DNA from: JAEULH01 sp963789785
Lineage (GTDB): Bacteria > Pseudomonadota > Alphaproteobacteria > Rhodospirillales > Defluviicoccaceae
Length of the DNA: 64,000 nt
NCBI GenBank assembly: GCA_963789785.1
Contig: CAWBNC010000031.1
Span: forward strand, 62,001 to 126,000
Direction: 5' to 3'
The notes beneath the pieces are model-generated. The model searched no databases, was not told the origin of the DNA, and worked only from the letters and a program-made list of their open reading frames with translations. The translations under genes and the position numbers were made by a program. Shown one piece after another: positions 33,008 to 42,940 of the stretch (position 1 is its first letter; the number at the start of each line of letters is the position of its first letter).

Positions 33008-34166
33008 ATGACCGATCGGCGCAGATCGCCGGCCCGCCGGCCAGCCCTTCTCGCCTGTCTTGCGATTGCCTCTCTTGCGGTCGTTTTGGCCGCGACAAAG
33101 GTTGCCGCTCAGGATCCGGCGATCCGCGGATCCGACGGGCGCGCAGGTGGGGCTGTTCGAGGTTCGCGGCGTCGCGGTCGACGTGACGGCGGCAACCGCC
33201 GCGGCCGCGCGCGAACAGGCCATGACCAAGGGCGCGCGTGACGCCTTCTGGCAGGTCATCGACCGGATGACGCTGTCGTCGGATCGGGCCAAGGTCGGCA
33301 AGGTTTCCGATGCCCAGATCGAGACGATGATCAAGGATTTCTCGGTGGCCGATGAGAAGTACTCGTCGGTTCGCTACCTCGCGACGCTCAACTACATGTT
33401 TAAGGAAGAGGAGGTCCGCCGCCTGCTGGCGCAAAAAGGCGTGCCTTACGCGGTGACCAGGGCGAAGACGCTCGTCGTCCTTCCGGTGTTGCGCAGCGAC
33501 GGCTCGCTGGTTCTTTGGGAGGAGCCCAATCCGTGGCTGGCGGCCTGGCGCTCACTGCCCGGCGGGCAGCTCGTGCCGGTGATGATTCCGCTGGGCGACG
33601 CCGCTGACATGGCCGCCATCGACGCCGAACAGGCCGCCGTCGGCGATGCGGGCCGGATGCGTGAGATCGCCCTGCACTATGGCACGCTCGACGCTCTGGT
33701 GCCTTTTGCCGTTCTGAGTCCCGACAGCGGATCCGGTACGACCGAACTCGCCGTTGCCCTGACCCTTTACGACGCGGACAAGGCGCGCAAGGGGCCGACC
33801 CGCCGCTACAACTCCGCCGAGGGAGAAAGCGTCGAGGACATGCTCGCCCGCGCGGCGGAATCGACCATGACCGAGGTGCAGAACCAGTGGAAGCGCGAGA
33901 ACGTTTTGGTCGCGTCGCAGGCGGCGGTCGAGTCGGTCGCCGTGCCGATTTCGAGCCTCGATGACTGGCTGAGCGTGCGTCGCCGCCTGGAGGGCGTTGA
34001 GACCATCGAGAAGACGGACGTCGTTCTGCTGACGCGCTCCCACGCTCTCATCAACATTTATCACTACGGCACGACCGAGCAGCTCGGCCTCGCCCTGGAG
34101 CAGGCCGATCTCATCCTCCGGCAGGGCGCGGAGGGTCTTGTGCTGACCTCGCGGCCGCGCTCCTGA
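33008..34166 (+). CDS. DUF2066 periplasmic protein, frameshift near the signal peptide
   Basis: The mature region (VGLFEVRGVAVDVTAATAAA onward, about 340 residues) matches the DUF2066 pattern of exported proteins of unknown function, with YLATLNYMFKEEEVR and WEEPNPWLAAW as landmarks. The signal peptide (PALLACLAIASLAVVLAA, cleavage near VAAQ) lies in another frame from ATG 33008. One extra base between about 33128 and 33142 explains the break. The alternative, a TTG at 33060 in the mature frame, gives a poor leader. It is followed closely by a PerM-like permease and hdaA, a grouping known in this class, so the three are likely co-transcribed. Function unknown. Confidence 0.75.
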
Positions 34167-34176
34167 GGCCGAGCCC

Positions 34177-35301
34177 ATGAGCATCGAGCGGCGCCAGCTG
34201 ATCTGGCTCGCCATCACCCTCATCGGCGCCGTTCTGGTCTACGAGTTGCGCGGCGCCCTGCCGCCATTCATCGCCGGCATGGCCGTCGCCTACCTGCTCG
34301 ACCCGCTGGCCGATCGGCTGGAGGCCGTGGGGTGCCCGCGCACCGTCGCCGTTCTGATCATTCTCGGCTCCTTCCTCGCCATCTTGGTCGCCGCCGCCGT
34401 TCTTCTCTTTCCCGTCCTTCAGGTCCAGGTCGTCGAGCTCGTTGCGCGCCTGCCCGGATACATCCAGAAGGGCCGCGACGCCATCATGCCGATGTTCGAG
34501 CGGCTTCAGGCGTCGCTGTCGCAGGACGAGGTCGAGCGCCTGCGTTCGGCCGTCGGCAATGTCGCCGGCGATGTGGTCGGTTGGTTGGGACAGATTGTCG
34601 GCGGACTGTGGAGCGGCGGGCTCGCCATCTTCAACGCCCTGTCGCTCGTCGTCATCATGCCGGTGGTGGCCTTCTATCTGCTCCGCGACTGGGACCGGAT
34701 CGTCGCCCACGTCGACAGCCTGCTGCCGCGCGACGGCGCCGATACAATCCGCGAGCAGGTCGGCGAGATCGATAACAGACTGTCGGGTTTCGTCCGCGGG
34801 CAGGCTTCGGTCTGCCTCGCGCTCGGAACCTGGTACGCGGTGGGGCTCACCCTCGTCGGTCTCGACTTCGGGGTGCTGGTCGGGGTCGGCGCCGGGCTGA
34901 TCTCGTTCGTGCCCTACCTGGGCACGGCGCTCGGCCTGATCGTCGGCCTGGGCCTCGCCCTTGCCCAGTTCAACAGCTGGCTGCCGATCGGTCTGGTCGC
35001 GGCGGTGTTCGCCACCGGGCAGATCCTCGAGGGTTATGTTCTGACGCCGCGGCTGGTCGGTCAGCGGGTCGGGCTGCATCCCGTCTGGGTGCTGTTCGCG
35101 CTGATGGCGGGCGGTGCCCTACTCGGCTTCACCGGCGTTCTGCTGGCGGTGCCGGCAGCGGCGATCATCGGCGTCCTGGTGCGCTTCGCCATCGCGCGCT
35201 ACCTGCAGAGCCCGCTCTATCGCAGCCGGAGCGGCGAGCATGCGGGAGGCGGGGCTTCCGCCGATGCGACGCCGGCGGAGGCGGTCGACGGCCGTGAATG
35301 A
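34177..35301 (+). CDS. AI-2E/PerM-family transporter
   Basis: This 374-residue inner-membrane protein has the AI-2E exporter/permease layout: two N-terminal helices (LIWLAITLIGAVLVYEL, FIAGMAVAYLLDPLADRL), a helix pair with a soluble amphipathic domain, and C-terminal helices with the family segments GLISFVPYLGTALGLIVG and GLHPVWVLFALMAGG. Substrates are poorly defined in this family, and no autoinducer gene is nearby. The stop overlaps the hdaA start, and it lies 10 bp after DUF2066. A second paralogue is at 45592-46746. Confidence 0.85.
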   Translation: MSIERRQLIWLAITLIGAVLVYELRGALPPFIAGMAVAYLLDPLADRLEAVGCPRTVAVLIILGSFLAILVAAAVLLFPVLQVQVVELVARLPGYIQKGRDAIMPMFERLQASLSQDEVERLRSAVGNVAGDVVGWLGQIVGGLWSGGLAIFNALSLVVIMPVVAFYLLRDWDRIVAHVDSLLPRDGADTIREQVGEIDNRLSGFVRGQASVCLALGTWYAVGLTLVGLDFGVLVGVGAGLISFVPYLGTALGLIVGLGLALAQFNSWLPIGLVAAVFATGQILEGYVLTPRLVGQRVGLHPVWVLFALMAGGALLGFTGVLLAVPAAAIIGVLVRFAIARYLQSPLYRSRSGEHAGGGASADATPAEAVDGRE

Positions 35302-35992
35302 CGGCGGCCAGCTTCTTCTCGCCTTCGCCCATGAGCCGGCCATGGCTGGCTCCGACTTTCTCGTTGCCGCGAGCAACGCCGACGCGGTGGCCTGGCTGCG
35401 TCGCTGGCCGGACTGGCCGACGGCGGCGCTGGTTCTGCATGGGCCGCCAGGGTGCGGCAAGACCCATCTCGCCCGGGTCTTCGCCGAAGACAGCGGGGCC
35501 GCCCTGCTCCGTCCCGAAAACCTTGTGGGAGGCGACCCGCTCTCCCTCTTCGAAGGCGCACCGGCGGCCGTGGTTGACGATGCCGATCAGTGTCTCTGCC
35601 TGGCAGGCGACGAGGCGGCGCTGCTGCACCTCGTCAACGCCGCGGCGGAGATGGAGCGCAAGGTGCTGCTGACGGGGGGCGAGCCATCGGCGCGCTGGCC
35701 GCTTGCGTTGGACGACCTCGCCTCGCGGCTGAACGCGGCGTGCACCGTTGGCATTGACGAGCCGGACGATGCCCTGATGCGCGCGGTCATGGGCAAGCTC
35801 TTTCTCGACCGCCAGCTTCGCGTCGGCGACGACGTATTGAGCTACCTCCTCGCCCGGATGGAGCGGTCGCTCGCCGCCGCTCGTCGTCTCGTCGAGCAAA
35901 TCGACGCGGCTGCGCTGGCGCAGCGGCGGGCAGTAACGATTCCGCTGGCGCGCGCGGTTCTCGTCGGGAGCAGGGCAGGCAGCGGGCAGTAG
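35294..35992 (+). CDS. hdaA: DnaA-related regulator HdaA (Hda-like)
   Basis: This 232-residue protein has only the AAA+ part of DnaA. Walker A is HGPPGCGKTHLA (49-60) and a Walker B-like AVVDDADQC follows. The N-terminal GQLLLAF is close to the sliding-clamp-binding motif that tethers Hda to DnaN, through which it promotes ATP hydrolysis by DnaA. The GTG at 35294 overlaps the end of the permease gene by 8 bp. There is no DNA-binding domain IV. It is convergent with aspS. Confidence 0.88.
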   Translation: MNDGGQLLLAFAHEPAMAGSDFLVAASNADAVAWLRRWPDWPTAALVLHGPPGCGKTHLARVFAEDSGAALLRPENLVGGDPLSLFEGAPAAVVDDADQCLCLAGDEAALLHLVNAAAEMERKVLLTGGEPSARWPLALDDLASRLNAACTVGIDEPDDALMRAVMGKLFLDRQLRVGDDVLSYLLARMERSLAAARRLVEQIDAAALAQRRAVTIPLARAVLVGSRAGSGQ

Positions 35993-36038
35993 GTCCGTGC
36001 GAGCGTAGCCGTAACCCCAAGCTGCGATGCCCGACGGC

Positions 36039-37985
36039 TCAGCGCGGCTCGGGCTCTGTCGTTGCGGCGGGCGTGGGTCGAGAAGCGCCGGCGCTGCCGC
36101 GATCCGCCGGCTTCGCCTTCGGCAGCTCGAGGCGGATGTTGAGTTCCTTCAGCCGCGCCGCGTCGACTTCGGCGGGGGCGCCCATCAGCAGATCCTGGGC
36201 CTGCTGGTTCATGGGGAAGGCGATGATCTCGCGGATGTTGGGCTCGTCGGCCAGCATCATGACGATCCGGTCGATCCCTGGCGCGCAGCCGCCGTGAGGC
36301 GGGGCGCCGTAGCGGAAGGCGTTGAACAGGCCGCCGAAGCGGCGGCGGACCTCGTCCTCGCCGTACCCGGCAATGGCGAAGGCCCTGATCATGATATCGG
36401 GCCGATGGTTGCGGATCGCGCCGCTCGACAGCTCGATTCCGTTGCAAACGATGTCGTACTGGTAGGCCTTGATGTCGAGCGGATCTATGCCGTTGAGCGC
36501 ATCAAGACCGCCCTGCGGCATCGAGAACGGGTTGTGGCTGAACTCGATCTGGCCGGTGTCCTCGTTCCGCTCATAGGCCGGATAGTCGACGATCCAGACG
36601 AAGCGGAAGGCATCGACTTCGCGCAGGCCCAGCTCATCGCAGATCCGCTCGCGGACGGCAGCGGCGAAGCGCTGCGCCTTCGCCTTCTCAGCGCTGACGA
36701 AGAACACCGCATCGCCCTCGCCGTAGACGCAGGGCGGCAGGCCGAGGCCGTCGGCCGCCTGGCGCGCGGCATCGTTAACCGCTGTCAGGATCGCCTCGAG
36801 ACGCGCATCGTCCAGATGCTTGGCGATCGGCCCCTTGGCCGCGGGCGATTGCGCGCCTGCCCCGTTGCCGTCCGCCACCGAAACGGTCCGTCCAGCGAAG
36901 ATGACATAGCCGAGGCCGCTGGCGCCTTCGTCGCGGGCCCAGGCGTTCAGGCCGTCGAAAAAGCTGCGCGGTCTGGCCGCGGCGCCGGGCGCGGGGATGG
37001 CGATGACGACGTTGCCCGCCTCCACCGCACGGGCAAACAGGCCGAACCCCGAGCCGCGGAAGGCCTCGCCGACGTCGGCCATGACCAGCGGGTTGCGCAG
37101 GTCCGGCTTGTCATTGCCGAACCATTCCAAGCTGGCGTCGTAGGGGATGCGCGCAAAGGGCAACCCCGTCACCGTCCGGCCGCCGCCGAACTCGACGAAT
37201 ACGTCGTGGAGGATCGGCTCGATGGCGGCGAAGACGTCGTCCTGGGTGGCGAACGCCATCTCGAAATCGAGCTGGTAGAATTCGCCGGGCGAACGGTCGG
37301 CGCGGGCGTCCTCGTCGCGGAAGCACGGCGCGATCTGGAAGTAACGGTCGAAGCCGGAGGCCATCAGGAGCTGCTTGAACTGTTGCGGCGCCTGCGGCAG
37401 GGCGTAGAACTTGCCCGGATGCTGGCGGCTGGGGACAAGATAGTCGCGCGCGCCTTCGGGCGAGCTCGCTGTCAGGATCGGCGTCTGAAACTCGACGAAG
37501 CCGGCGTCGACCATCCGCCGGCGGATCGAGGCGATGACCGCGCTGCGCAGGGTGATGTTGCGATGCGGCCGCTCGCGGCGAAGATCGAGGAACCGATAGC
37601 GCAGCCGCGTCTCCTCGCCGTAGTCGGCGTCGCCGGAGACCTGCAGCGGGAGGATGTCGGCCGGTGCCTCGACCTTCAGGTCATCGATCGCGAACTCGAT
37701 CTCGCCGGTGGCGACGGCGGGATTGACCGTCTCCGGAGAGCGGGCGACAACTCTACCGGTGACGGTAAGGACGCTCTCCGGCCTGGCCTCGGTGGCGTCG
37801 AGGAAGAACCCGCTCGAGGCGTCGATGACGCACTGAGTCACGCCGTAGTGGTCGCGCAGATCGATGAACAGCAGGTTGCCGTGATCGCGTTTGCGGTGGA
37901 CCCAGCCCGACAGCCGGGCTTCGATCCCCGCGTGCGAAAGCCGGAGCTCATTGCAGGTGTGGGTGCGGAATGGATGCATGGACAT
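36039..37985 (-). CDS. aspS: Aspartyl-tRNA synthetase
   Basis: This 648-residue class II synthetase is of bacterial AspRS type. It has an N-terminal OB-fold anticodon domain (LSGWVHRKRDHGNLLFIDLRD split around residue 30), motif 2 (CFRDEDARADR), the large GAD insertion, and motif 3 (GGCAPGIDRIVMML). A Pro/Ala-rich C-terminal tail of about 40 residues follows the last conserved element. The start could be ATG 37985 or the ATG two codons later. Whether it also charges tRNA-Asn cannot be judged without gatCAB data. The gene is intact and convergent with hdaA. Confidence 0.96.
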   Translation of the reverse strand: MSMHPFRTHTCNELRLSHAGIEARLSGWVHRKRDHGNLLFIDLRDHYGVTQCVIDASSGFFLDATEARPESVLTVTGRVVARSPETVNPAVATGEIEFAIDDLKVEAPADILPLQVSGDADYGEETRLRYRFLDLRRERPHRNITLRSAVIASIRRRMVDAGFVEFQTPILTASSPEGARDYLVPSRQHPGKFYALPQAPQQFKQLLMASGFDRYFQIAPCFRDEDARADRSPGEFYQLDFEMAFATQDDVFAAIEPILHDVFVEFGGGRTVTGLPFARIPYDASLEWFGNDKPDLRNPLVMADVGEAFRGSGFGLFARAVEAGNVVIAIPAPGAAARPRSFFDGLNAWARDEGASGLGYVIFAGRTVSVADGNGAGAQSPAAKGPIAKHLDDARLEAILTAVNDAARQAADGLGLPPCVYGEGDAVFFVSAEKAKAQRFAAAVRERICDELGLREVDAFRFVWIVDYPAYERNEDTGQIEFSHNPFSMPQGGLDALNGIDPLDIKAYQYDIVCNGIELSSGAIRNHRPDIMIRAFAIAGYGEDEVRRRFGGLFNAFRYGAPPHGGCAPGIDRIVMMLADEPNIREIIAFPMNQQAQDLLMGAPAEVDAARLKELNIRLELPKAKPADRGSAGASRPTPAATTEPEPR

Positions 37986-38246
37986 TCAGGCGGCTGTGGC
38001 AACGCCGCGATCCGTGGCGGCGCCTTGCGGGCGGGCGCGTTCACCGGTGGTCTGGCGCGGGGAATACCAGGCAGCGCGACAGGGATTCCGACCGAAGACG
38101 CGAAGGGCGGCGGCTCGCGGGCCGGCGAGCGCCCACAGAACGACACGGAAGGCCCATGTTTGTCAAGCCCATGACGGACGGTTGCCACGTCACGGCGGGC
38201 AGAGGTTGCTTTGCGTTCCGGGCAAATGCCGCTATAGGCTGCAGCG

Positions 38247-39398
38247 ATGCAGCTGATCACCGATACCGACGCCCTGCGCGGCTTTTGCGATGCCATTGCC
38301 GACAGTCCCTTCATCGCCGTGGACACCGAGTTCATGCGCGAGCGCACATTCTGGCCGAAACTGTGCCTGGTCCAGGTCGCCGGCCCCGAGGCGGCGGCGG
38401 CCGTCGATCCGCTCGCCGACGGCATCGATCTCGGCCCGCTTCTGGCGGTTCTTACCGCTCCCGACGTGGTCAAGGTGTTCCACGCGGCGCGACAGGATCT
38501 CGAGATCTTCTACCAGCTGATGGGCCGGCTTCCGGCCCCGGTTTTCGACACCCAGGTCGCCGCCATGGTCTGCGGTTTCGGCGACCAGGTCGGCTACGAA
38601 ACCCTGGCGGCCAAGCTCGCCAAGGCGAAGCTCGACAAGGCCTCGCGGTTCACCGACTGGTCGGTGCGGCCGTTGAGCCAGCGACAGATCGAGTATGCGC
38701 TCAGCGATGTCACCTACCTCCGCGAGATCTACCGCAAGCTGAAGCGCAAGCTGGAGACGAGCCGGCGCAGCGACTGGCTCGGCGAGGAAATGGCGACCCT
38801 GACCGATCCGGCGATCTACCGGACCGAGCCGATGGATGCCTACCGCCGGCTCAAGACACGCGCCGTCAATGGCCGCTTCCTGGCCATCCTGCGCGAGGTC
38901 GCGGCCTGGCGCGAACGCGAGGCGCAGCATCGCGATGCGCCTCGGGCCTGGGTTCTGCGCGACGAGGCGATCATGGAGATTGCCCATCACGAGCCGACGA
39001 CGATGGAGGCGCTGGCGCTGACCCGCGGTCTTGGGCGGAAATTCGCCGAGGGCCAATCGGGCCAGCAGGTGCTGGCCGCGGTTCGTCGCGGCCTGGACCT
39101 GCCCGAGAAGGATCTGCCCGTCGCGATCGCCCGGCGCGAGCCGCCGCGCGGCGCCGGTCCCGTCGCCGACCTGCTCAAGGTGCTGCTCAAGCTGAAGTGC
39201 GAGCAGGAGGACGTGGCGCAGAAGCTGGTCGCTTCGGCCGAAGATCTCGAGGCGCTGGCGGCATTTGGCGAGGCCGCGGAGGTGGCGGCTTTGCACGGCT
39301 GGCGCCGGTCGCTGTTCGGCGAAGCCGCGCTGCGGCTGCGCGACGGCCGGATCGCGCTCGCCGTTCGCGCCGGCAAGCTCGCCGTCATCGAGGTTTGA
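38247..39398 (+). CDS. rnd: Ribonuclease D
   Basis: This 383-residue 3'-5' exoribonuclease matures tRNA 3' ends. The DEDD exonuclease residues are visible: FIAVDTEFMRE near 24-34, HAARQDLEIF, and YALSDVTYL. An HRDC-type helical region follows (RLKTRAVNGRFLAILREVAAWRE, split here as two stretches). Lying divergently next to aspS is a common arrangement in alphaproteobacteria. The gene is intact. Confidence 0.95.
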   Translation: MQLITDTDALRGFCDAIADSPFIAVDTEFMRERTFWPKLCLVQVAGPEAAAAVDPLADGIDLGPLLAVLTAPDVVKVFHAARQDLEIFYQLMGRLPAPVFDTQVAAMVCGFGDQVGYETLAAKLAKAKLDKASRFTDWSVRPLSQRQIEYALSDVTYLREIYRKLKRKLETSRRSDWLGEEMATLTDPAIYRTEPMDAYRRLKTRAVNGRFLAILREVAAWREREAQHRDAPRAWVLRDEAIMEIAHHEPTTMEALALTRGLGRKFAEGQSGQQVLAAVRRGLDLPEKDLPVAIARREPPRGAGPVADLLKVLLKLKCEQEDVAQKLVASAEDLEALAAFGEAAEVAALHGWRRSLFGEAALRLRDGRIALAVRAGKLAVIEV

Positions 39399-39582
39399 GG
39401 TTCGTCGACGGCACAGGCCGTTCCTTCCCGTCACGGCCGTGCTTGTCACGGCCATCCAAGCCTCAATTGTCAAGACGTGGATCCGTGCAACAAGTGCGCG
39501 GATGACGAGCGAAAGCGGGGCAGCACAAGTACCCTATGTCTGATGGACCTTGATGGGCGTTACGCGCGGCCCTTCCGCTGGC

Positions 39583-41133
39583 TCAGGAGGGCGCCTCGGC
39601 CGCCTCGGCGTGTTCGACCATCTGCGGCTTGAGGGCCATGCAGCGGGCGAGGCGGTTCAGCCGCCGCTCGACCGCGCCGCTCATGAACACCGCGCCGTTC
39701 CGGGGGATCCGCAGACTGAGGCGCTTCTCGTCCATCGCCAGAGCGGTCTGACGGAGCAAACCGGGCGCACCGCCCGACAGGGTGTGCGCCAGCCGCAGGG
39801 CAAGGCCGATGATCTGTGCGCGCATCGTCCGGGCCTGGTCGAGAAGGCTCAGGTGCCGGGCCACCCACGGGTCCGCGGCGGTTCCGCCGTAACGGACAAA
39901 GATTGCCAACGCCATCTCGACGCGGTCGGGATGGGTCAGGCCCGGGTACGGCACGCGCAGGACGCGGAAGAAGGCATGGATGGCGCGATAGTCCGGATGC
40001 TCGCTCCAGCCGATGTCGCTGACGAGGCAGATCGCGAGGCGCAGGCGCCGCTCCCAGGCGGTCTCGGCAGCGAACAGCGGCGCCATCCAGTCGAGGATCT
40101 CCTGGCCATGAATGGCGAATCGCCCCGTGCGCTCGGCGTGGGACTCGCAGGCGCTGATCAGCGGATCCTGGCGACGCAGGCCCGGCGGCAGAAGCTCGAT
40201 CATCTGCCCTTCGCGCATCCCGAAGGCGGAGAAGACGACCGTCGCCGGACGCGCCCGCTCAAGCAGCACCGCCAGTGTCAGGGCCGCGTAGGGCAGGGTC
40301 TCGAGCCGCTTCTGATCGATGCTGCCCCCTACGGCGAGGGTTTTCTGGCTCAGCCCGGCAACCAGATTGGCGAGGCGAAGGGCGTCGAAGAAGCCGAGCT
40401 CGTAATTGTCGATGACATGCAGGGGGTGGTGCGTCTGCTCGATAAAAATCCGCGCCAGCGCCCGCCATGAACCGCCGACGGCGTAAAGGCGCCGCCCGTT
40501 CGTTTCGTCGAGCCAGCCGATCCGGGCCAGATCGTCTTCGACGATGGCGCGGGCCGTCTCCATGTCGCCATTCGCCCGTTCCGGCAGGCGCAGATGACCG
40601 AGCGGCAGGGTCGCGTAGGTGCCCACCTCCCCCGCCGCGAGGCTGACCAGGTCGAGGCTGCCGCCGCCGAGATCGCCCAGCACGCCGTCGGCCACGGGAA
40701 CGCCGTTGACGAGTCCGACGGCGGCGAGCCGGGCCTCTTCGGCGCCGCTCAGCACGTGCACGGGTACCGCGCATTCGCTCTCGACGCGGCGGACAAATTC
40801 CGAACCATCGCTCGCATCGCGGACCGCGGCGGTTCCGACGAGTTCGAGATGGCTGACGTCCATGGCGTGGGCGAGTTTGACGAAGCGCACCAGGCTGCGC
40901 ATCGCCTCGGCGATCCCTTTGGGGTTGAGCCTGCCGGTCTCGCCCATGCCAAGCCCAAGGGCGCACTGACTTTTCTCGTTGAAGATGGGGATCGGTAAGC
41001 GGTTGGGCAGATCGTAAACGACCAGCCGGACCGTGTTGGAGCCGATGTCGACAACTCCGATACGCCCCGGTTGCGCCGCGACGGCCGCGCCTGCTGGTTC
41101 GTGGTCCTGCTCTTGTCGCTTGCCGTCGCCCAT
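39583..41133 (-). CDS. ppx: Exopolyphosphatase (Ppx/GppA family)
   Basis: This 516-residue enzyme removes terminal phosphate from polyphosphate, or pppGpp in GppA-type members. The ASKHA phosphate-binding loop is seen as VVDIGSNTVRLVVYD (about 28-42), and a second nucleotide/phosphate loop as GDLGGGSLDLVSL. The C-terminal helical HD-like region is present (SEHPDYRAIHAFF). It is divergent from PPK2 and ppk1, which supports the polyphosphate role. It is intact; the short upstream gap of 141 bp must hold promoters for both directions. Confidence 0.9.
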   Translation of the reverse strand: MGDGKRQEQDHEPAGAAVAAQPGRIGVVDIGSNTVRLVVYDLPNRLPIPIFNEKSQCALGLGMGETGRLNPKGIAEAMRSLVRFVKLAHAMDVSHLELVGTAAVRDASDGSEFVRRVESECAVPVHVLSGAEEARLAAVGLVNGVPVADGVLGDLGGGSLDLVSLAAGEVGTYATLPLGHLRLPERANGDMETARAIVEDDLARIGWLDETNGRRLYAVGGSWRALARIFIEQTHHPLHVIDNYELGFFDALRLANLVAGLSQKTLAVGGSIDQKRLETLPYAALTLAVLLERARPATVVFSAFGMREGQMIELLPPGLRRQDPLISACESHAERTGRFAIHGQEILDWMAPLFAAETAWERRLRLAICLVSDIGWSEHPDYRAIHAFFRVLRVPYPGLTHPDRVEMALAIFVRYGGTAADPWVARHLSLLDQARTMRAQIIGLALRLAHTLSGGAPGLLRQTALAMDEKRLSLRIPRNGAVFMSGAVERRLNRLARCMALKPQMVEHAEAAEAPS

Positions 41134-41274
41134 GGCTCGCCTGATATTGGCTGGGTGCGCCGATCGCCGGCCCCGCCGACGTGCAGGGCGTGGTCAGGAA
41201 AATGATGCCGCCGGTGCGATGTCCCTTTTTCCCCGGCGTCATGTAGCACAGCGGGACGGGGAGGACGGGAGAAA

Positions 41275-42939
41275 ATGTTTCGTACCGCCGAGCTCGGCAA
41301 GACGCTTTCGAAAGAGGATTACCATAGCACCGTCGAGGTTTTGCGCTCCGAACTGCTTGCGGTTCAGCAACGGCTGCGATCCGCGCCGTTCCCCGTCATC
41401 ATTGTCTTCGGCGGCGTCGATGGCGCCGGCAAGAGCGAGACGATCAACCTTCTCAACGAGTGGATGGATCCGCGCTGGCTGATCACGCGGGCCTACGGCG
41501 CGCCCTCCGACGAGATGGCGGAACGCCCGGAATACTGGCGCTACTGGCGTGATCTGCCGCCGCAGGGGCGGATCGGCATGTTTCTCAGCTGCTGGTACTC
41601 GCGGCCGATCCTCGATCGGGTTCACGAACGGGCGAGCGAAGCCGAGTTCGACGAGGACCTGGAGCGGATCACGGCGTTTGAACGGGAACTGGCCGATGAC
41701 GATGCGCTGATCATCAAGTTCTGGATGCATCTCGGCAAGAAGGCGCAGAAGGATCGTCTGGCGTCGCTCGAGAAGAACCCGCTGACCCGCTGGCGCGTCA
41801 CCCAGACCGACTGGGATCACTGGCACATGTACGACAGCTTCGTCGCCGCCGCCGAGCAGGTCATCATGCGCACCAGCACGGGCTGGGCGCAGTGGCACAT
41901 CGTCGAGGGTTTCGACAAGCGCTACCGGAGTGTCACCGTCGGCAGCATCCTCCTGGAAGGCATCCTCAAGCATCTCGAAGAGGTCGAAATCCGCAAACGC
42001 CTGGCGCATGAACTCCGCGAGCGCCGAGAGCACGCAACGGGAAAGGTCGTCAGGCAGGCCGTCGACAGCGACAGCACCAGGGCAGGTGCGGGCAACGTCG
42101 CGGGCGCGAAAGAAAATGCAAGCGAGGCGGATGCGGAAGAGGCGGGAGCCGCCGAGCAGATCATTCGTCTGCCGAGGGTGACGATTCTCAGCAAGCTCGA
42201 CACTAGCCAGACGGTCGACAAGAAAGGCTACCGCAAGAAACTGGAAGCCGCTCAGGGCTCTCTCAACCAGCATTGCCGCCGGGCCAAGCAGCTTGGCATC
42301 TCGACGATCCTGGTCTTCGAGGGCTGGGACGCCGGCGGCAAGGGCGGCGTCATCCGCCGGATCACGGCGGCGCTGGATGCACGCGATTTCCAGGTCATTC
42401 CCATCGCCGCACCCACCGACGAAGAGCGCGCGCACCACTATCTCTGGCGATTCTGGCGGCATCTGTCGCGCGCCGGCCGGGTGACCATCTTCGACCGAAG
42501 CTGGTACGGCCGCCTTTTGGTCGAGCGGGTTGAAGGTTTTGCCGGCGAAACGGAGTGGCGGCGCGCCTACAGCGAGATCAGGGATTTTGAGGAACAGCTC
42601 GTTCAGAGCGGCATCGTGCTGTGCAAGTTTTGGCTGCACATTACCAAGGACGAGCAGCTTCGCCGCTTCGAAGAGCGGAAAGCAACTCCTTATAAACAGT
42701 GGAAACTGACCGATGAGGACTGGCGCAACCGCGAGCGCTGGGAGGAGTATGAACTGGCCGTCAACGACATGGTCGAGCGCACCAGCACACGCCGGGCGCC
42801 GTGGACGCTGGTCGAGGGAAACGATAAGCGCTTTGCCCGGCTGAAGGTTCTTGCGACACTCAACGACAGCCTTGCCGTGAGGCTCGAACAGCAGGAGCTC
42901 GAAGGCGTGAAGGCCCTGCGCAAGCAAGAGAGGGGATGA
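41275..42939 (+). CDS. pap: Tandem-domain PPK2 (polyphosphate:AMP phosphotransferase type)
   Basis: This 554-residue protein carries two PPK2 P-loop domains. The first has GGVDGAGKSE (46-55) with a YWRYWRDLPPQGRIGMFLS segment; the second has GWDAGGKGG (350-358) with FDRSWYGRLLVERVEGF. In two-domain PPK2 enzymes the C-terminal domain is the active one and phosphorylates AMP to ADP from polyphosphate. The charged linker (about 240-300) is long and Ala/Glu-rich. It lies 1 bp before ppk1 and is divergent from ppx, so the three define a polyphosphate locus. The gene is intact. Confidence 0.9.
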   Translation: MFRTAELGKTLSKEDYHSTVEVLRSELLAVQQRLRSAPFPVIIVFGGVDGAGKSETINLLNEWMDPRWLITRAYGAPSDEMAERPEYWRYWRDLPPQGRIGMFLSCWYSRPILDRVHERASEAEFDEDLERITAFERELADDDALIIKFWMHLGKKAQKDRLASLEKNPLTRWRVTQTDWDHWHMYDSFVAAAEQVIMRTSTGWAQWHIVEGFDKRYRSVTVGSILLEGILKHLEEVEIRKRLAHELRERREHATGKVVRQAVDSDSTRAGAGNVAGAKENASEADAEEAGAAEQIIRLPRVTILSKLDTSQTVDKKGYRKKLEAAQGSLNQHCRRAKQLGISTILVFEGWDAGGKGGVIRRITAALDARDFQVIPIAAPTDEERAHHYLWRFWRHLSRAGRVTIFDRSWYGRLLVERVEGFAGETEWRRAYSEIRDFEEQLVQSGIVLCKFWLHITKDEQLRRFEERKATPYKQWKLTDEDWRNRERWEEYELAVNDMVERTSTRRAPWTLVEGNDKRFARLKVLATLNDSLAVRLEQQELEGVKALRKQERG

Positions 42940-42940
42940 G

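Noticed and set aside
36027..38174. 715-codon open frame on the plus strand
   Set aside because: It is antisense to aspS, with Arg/Asp/Gly-rich composition typical of shadow frames.
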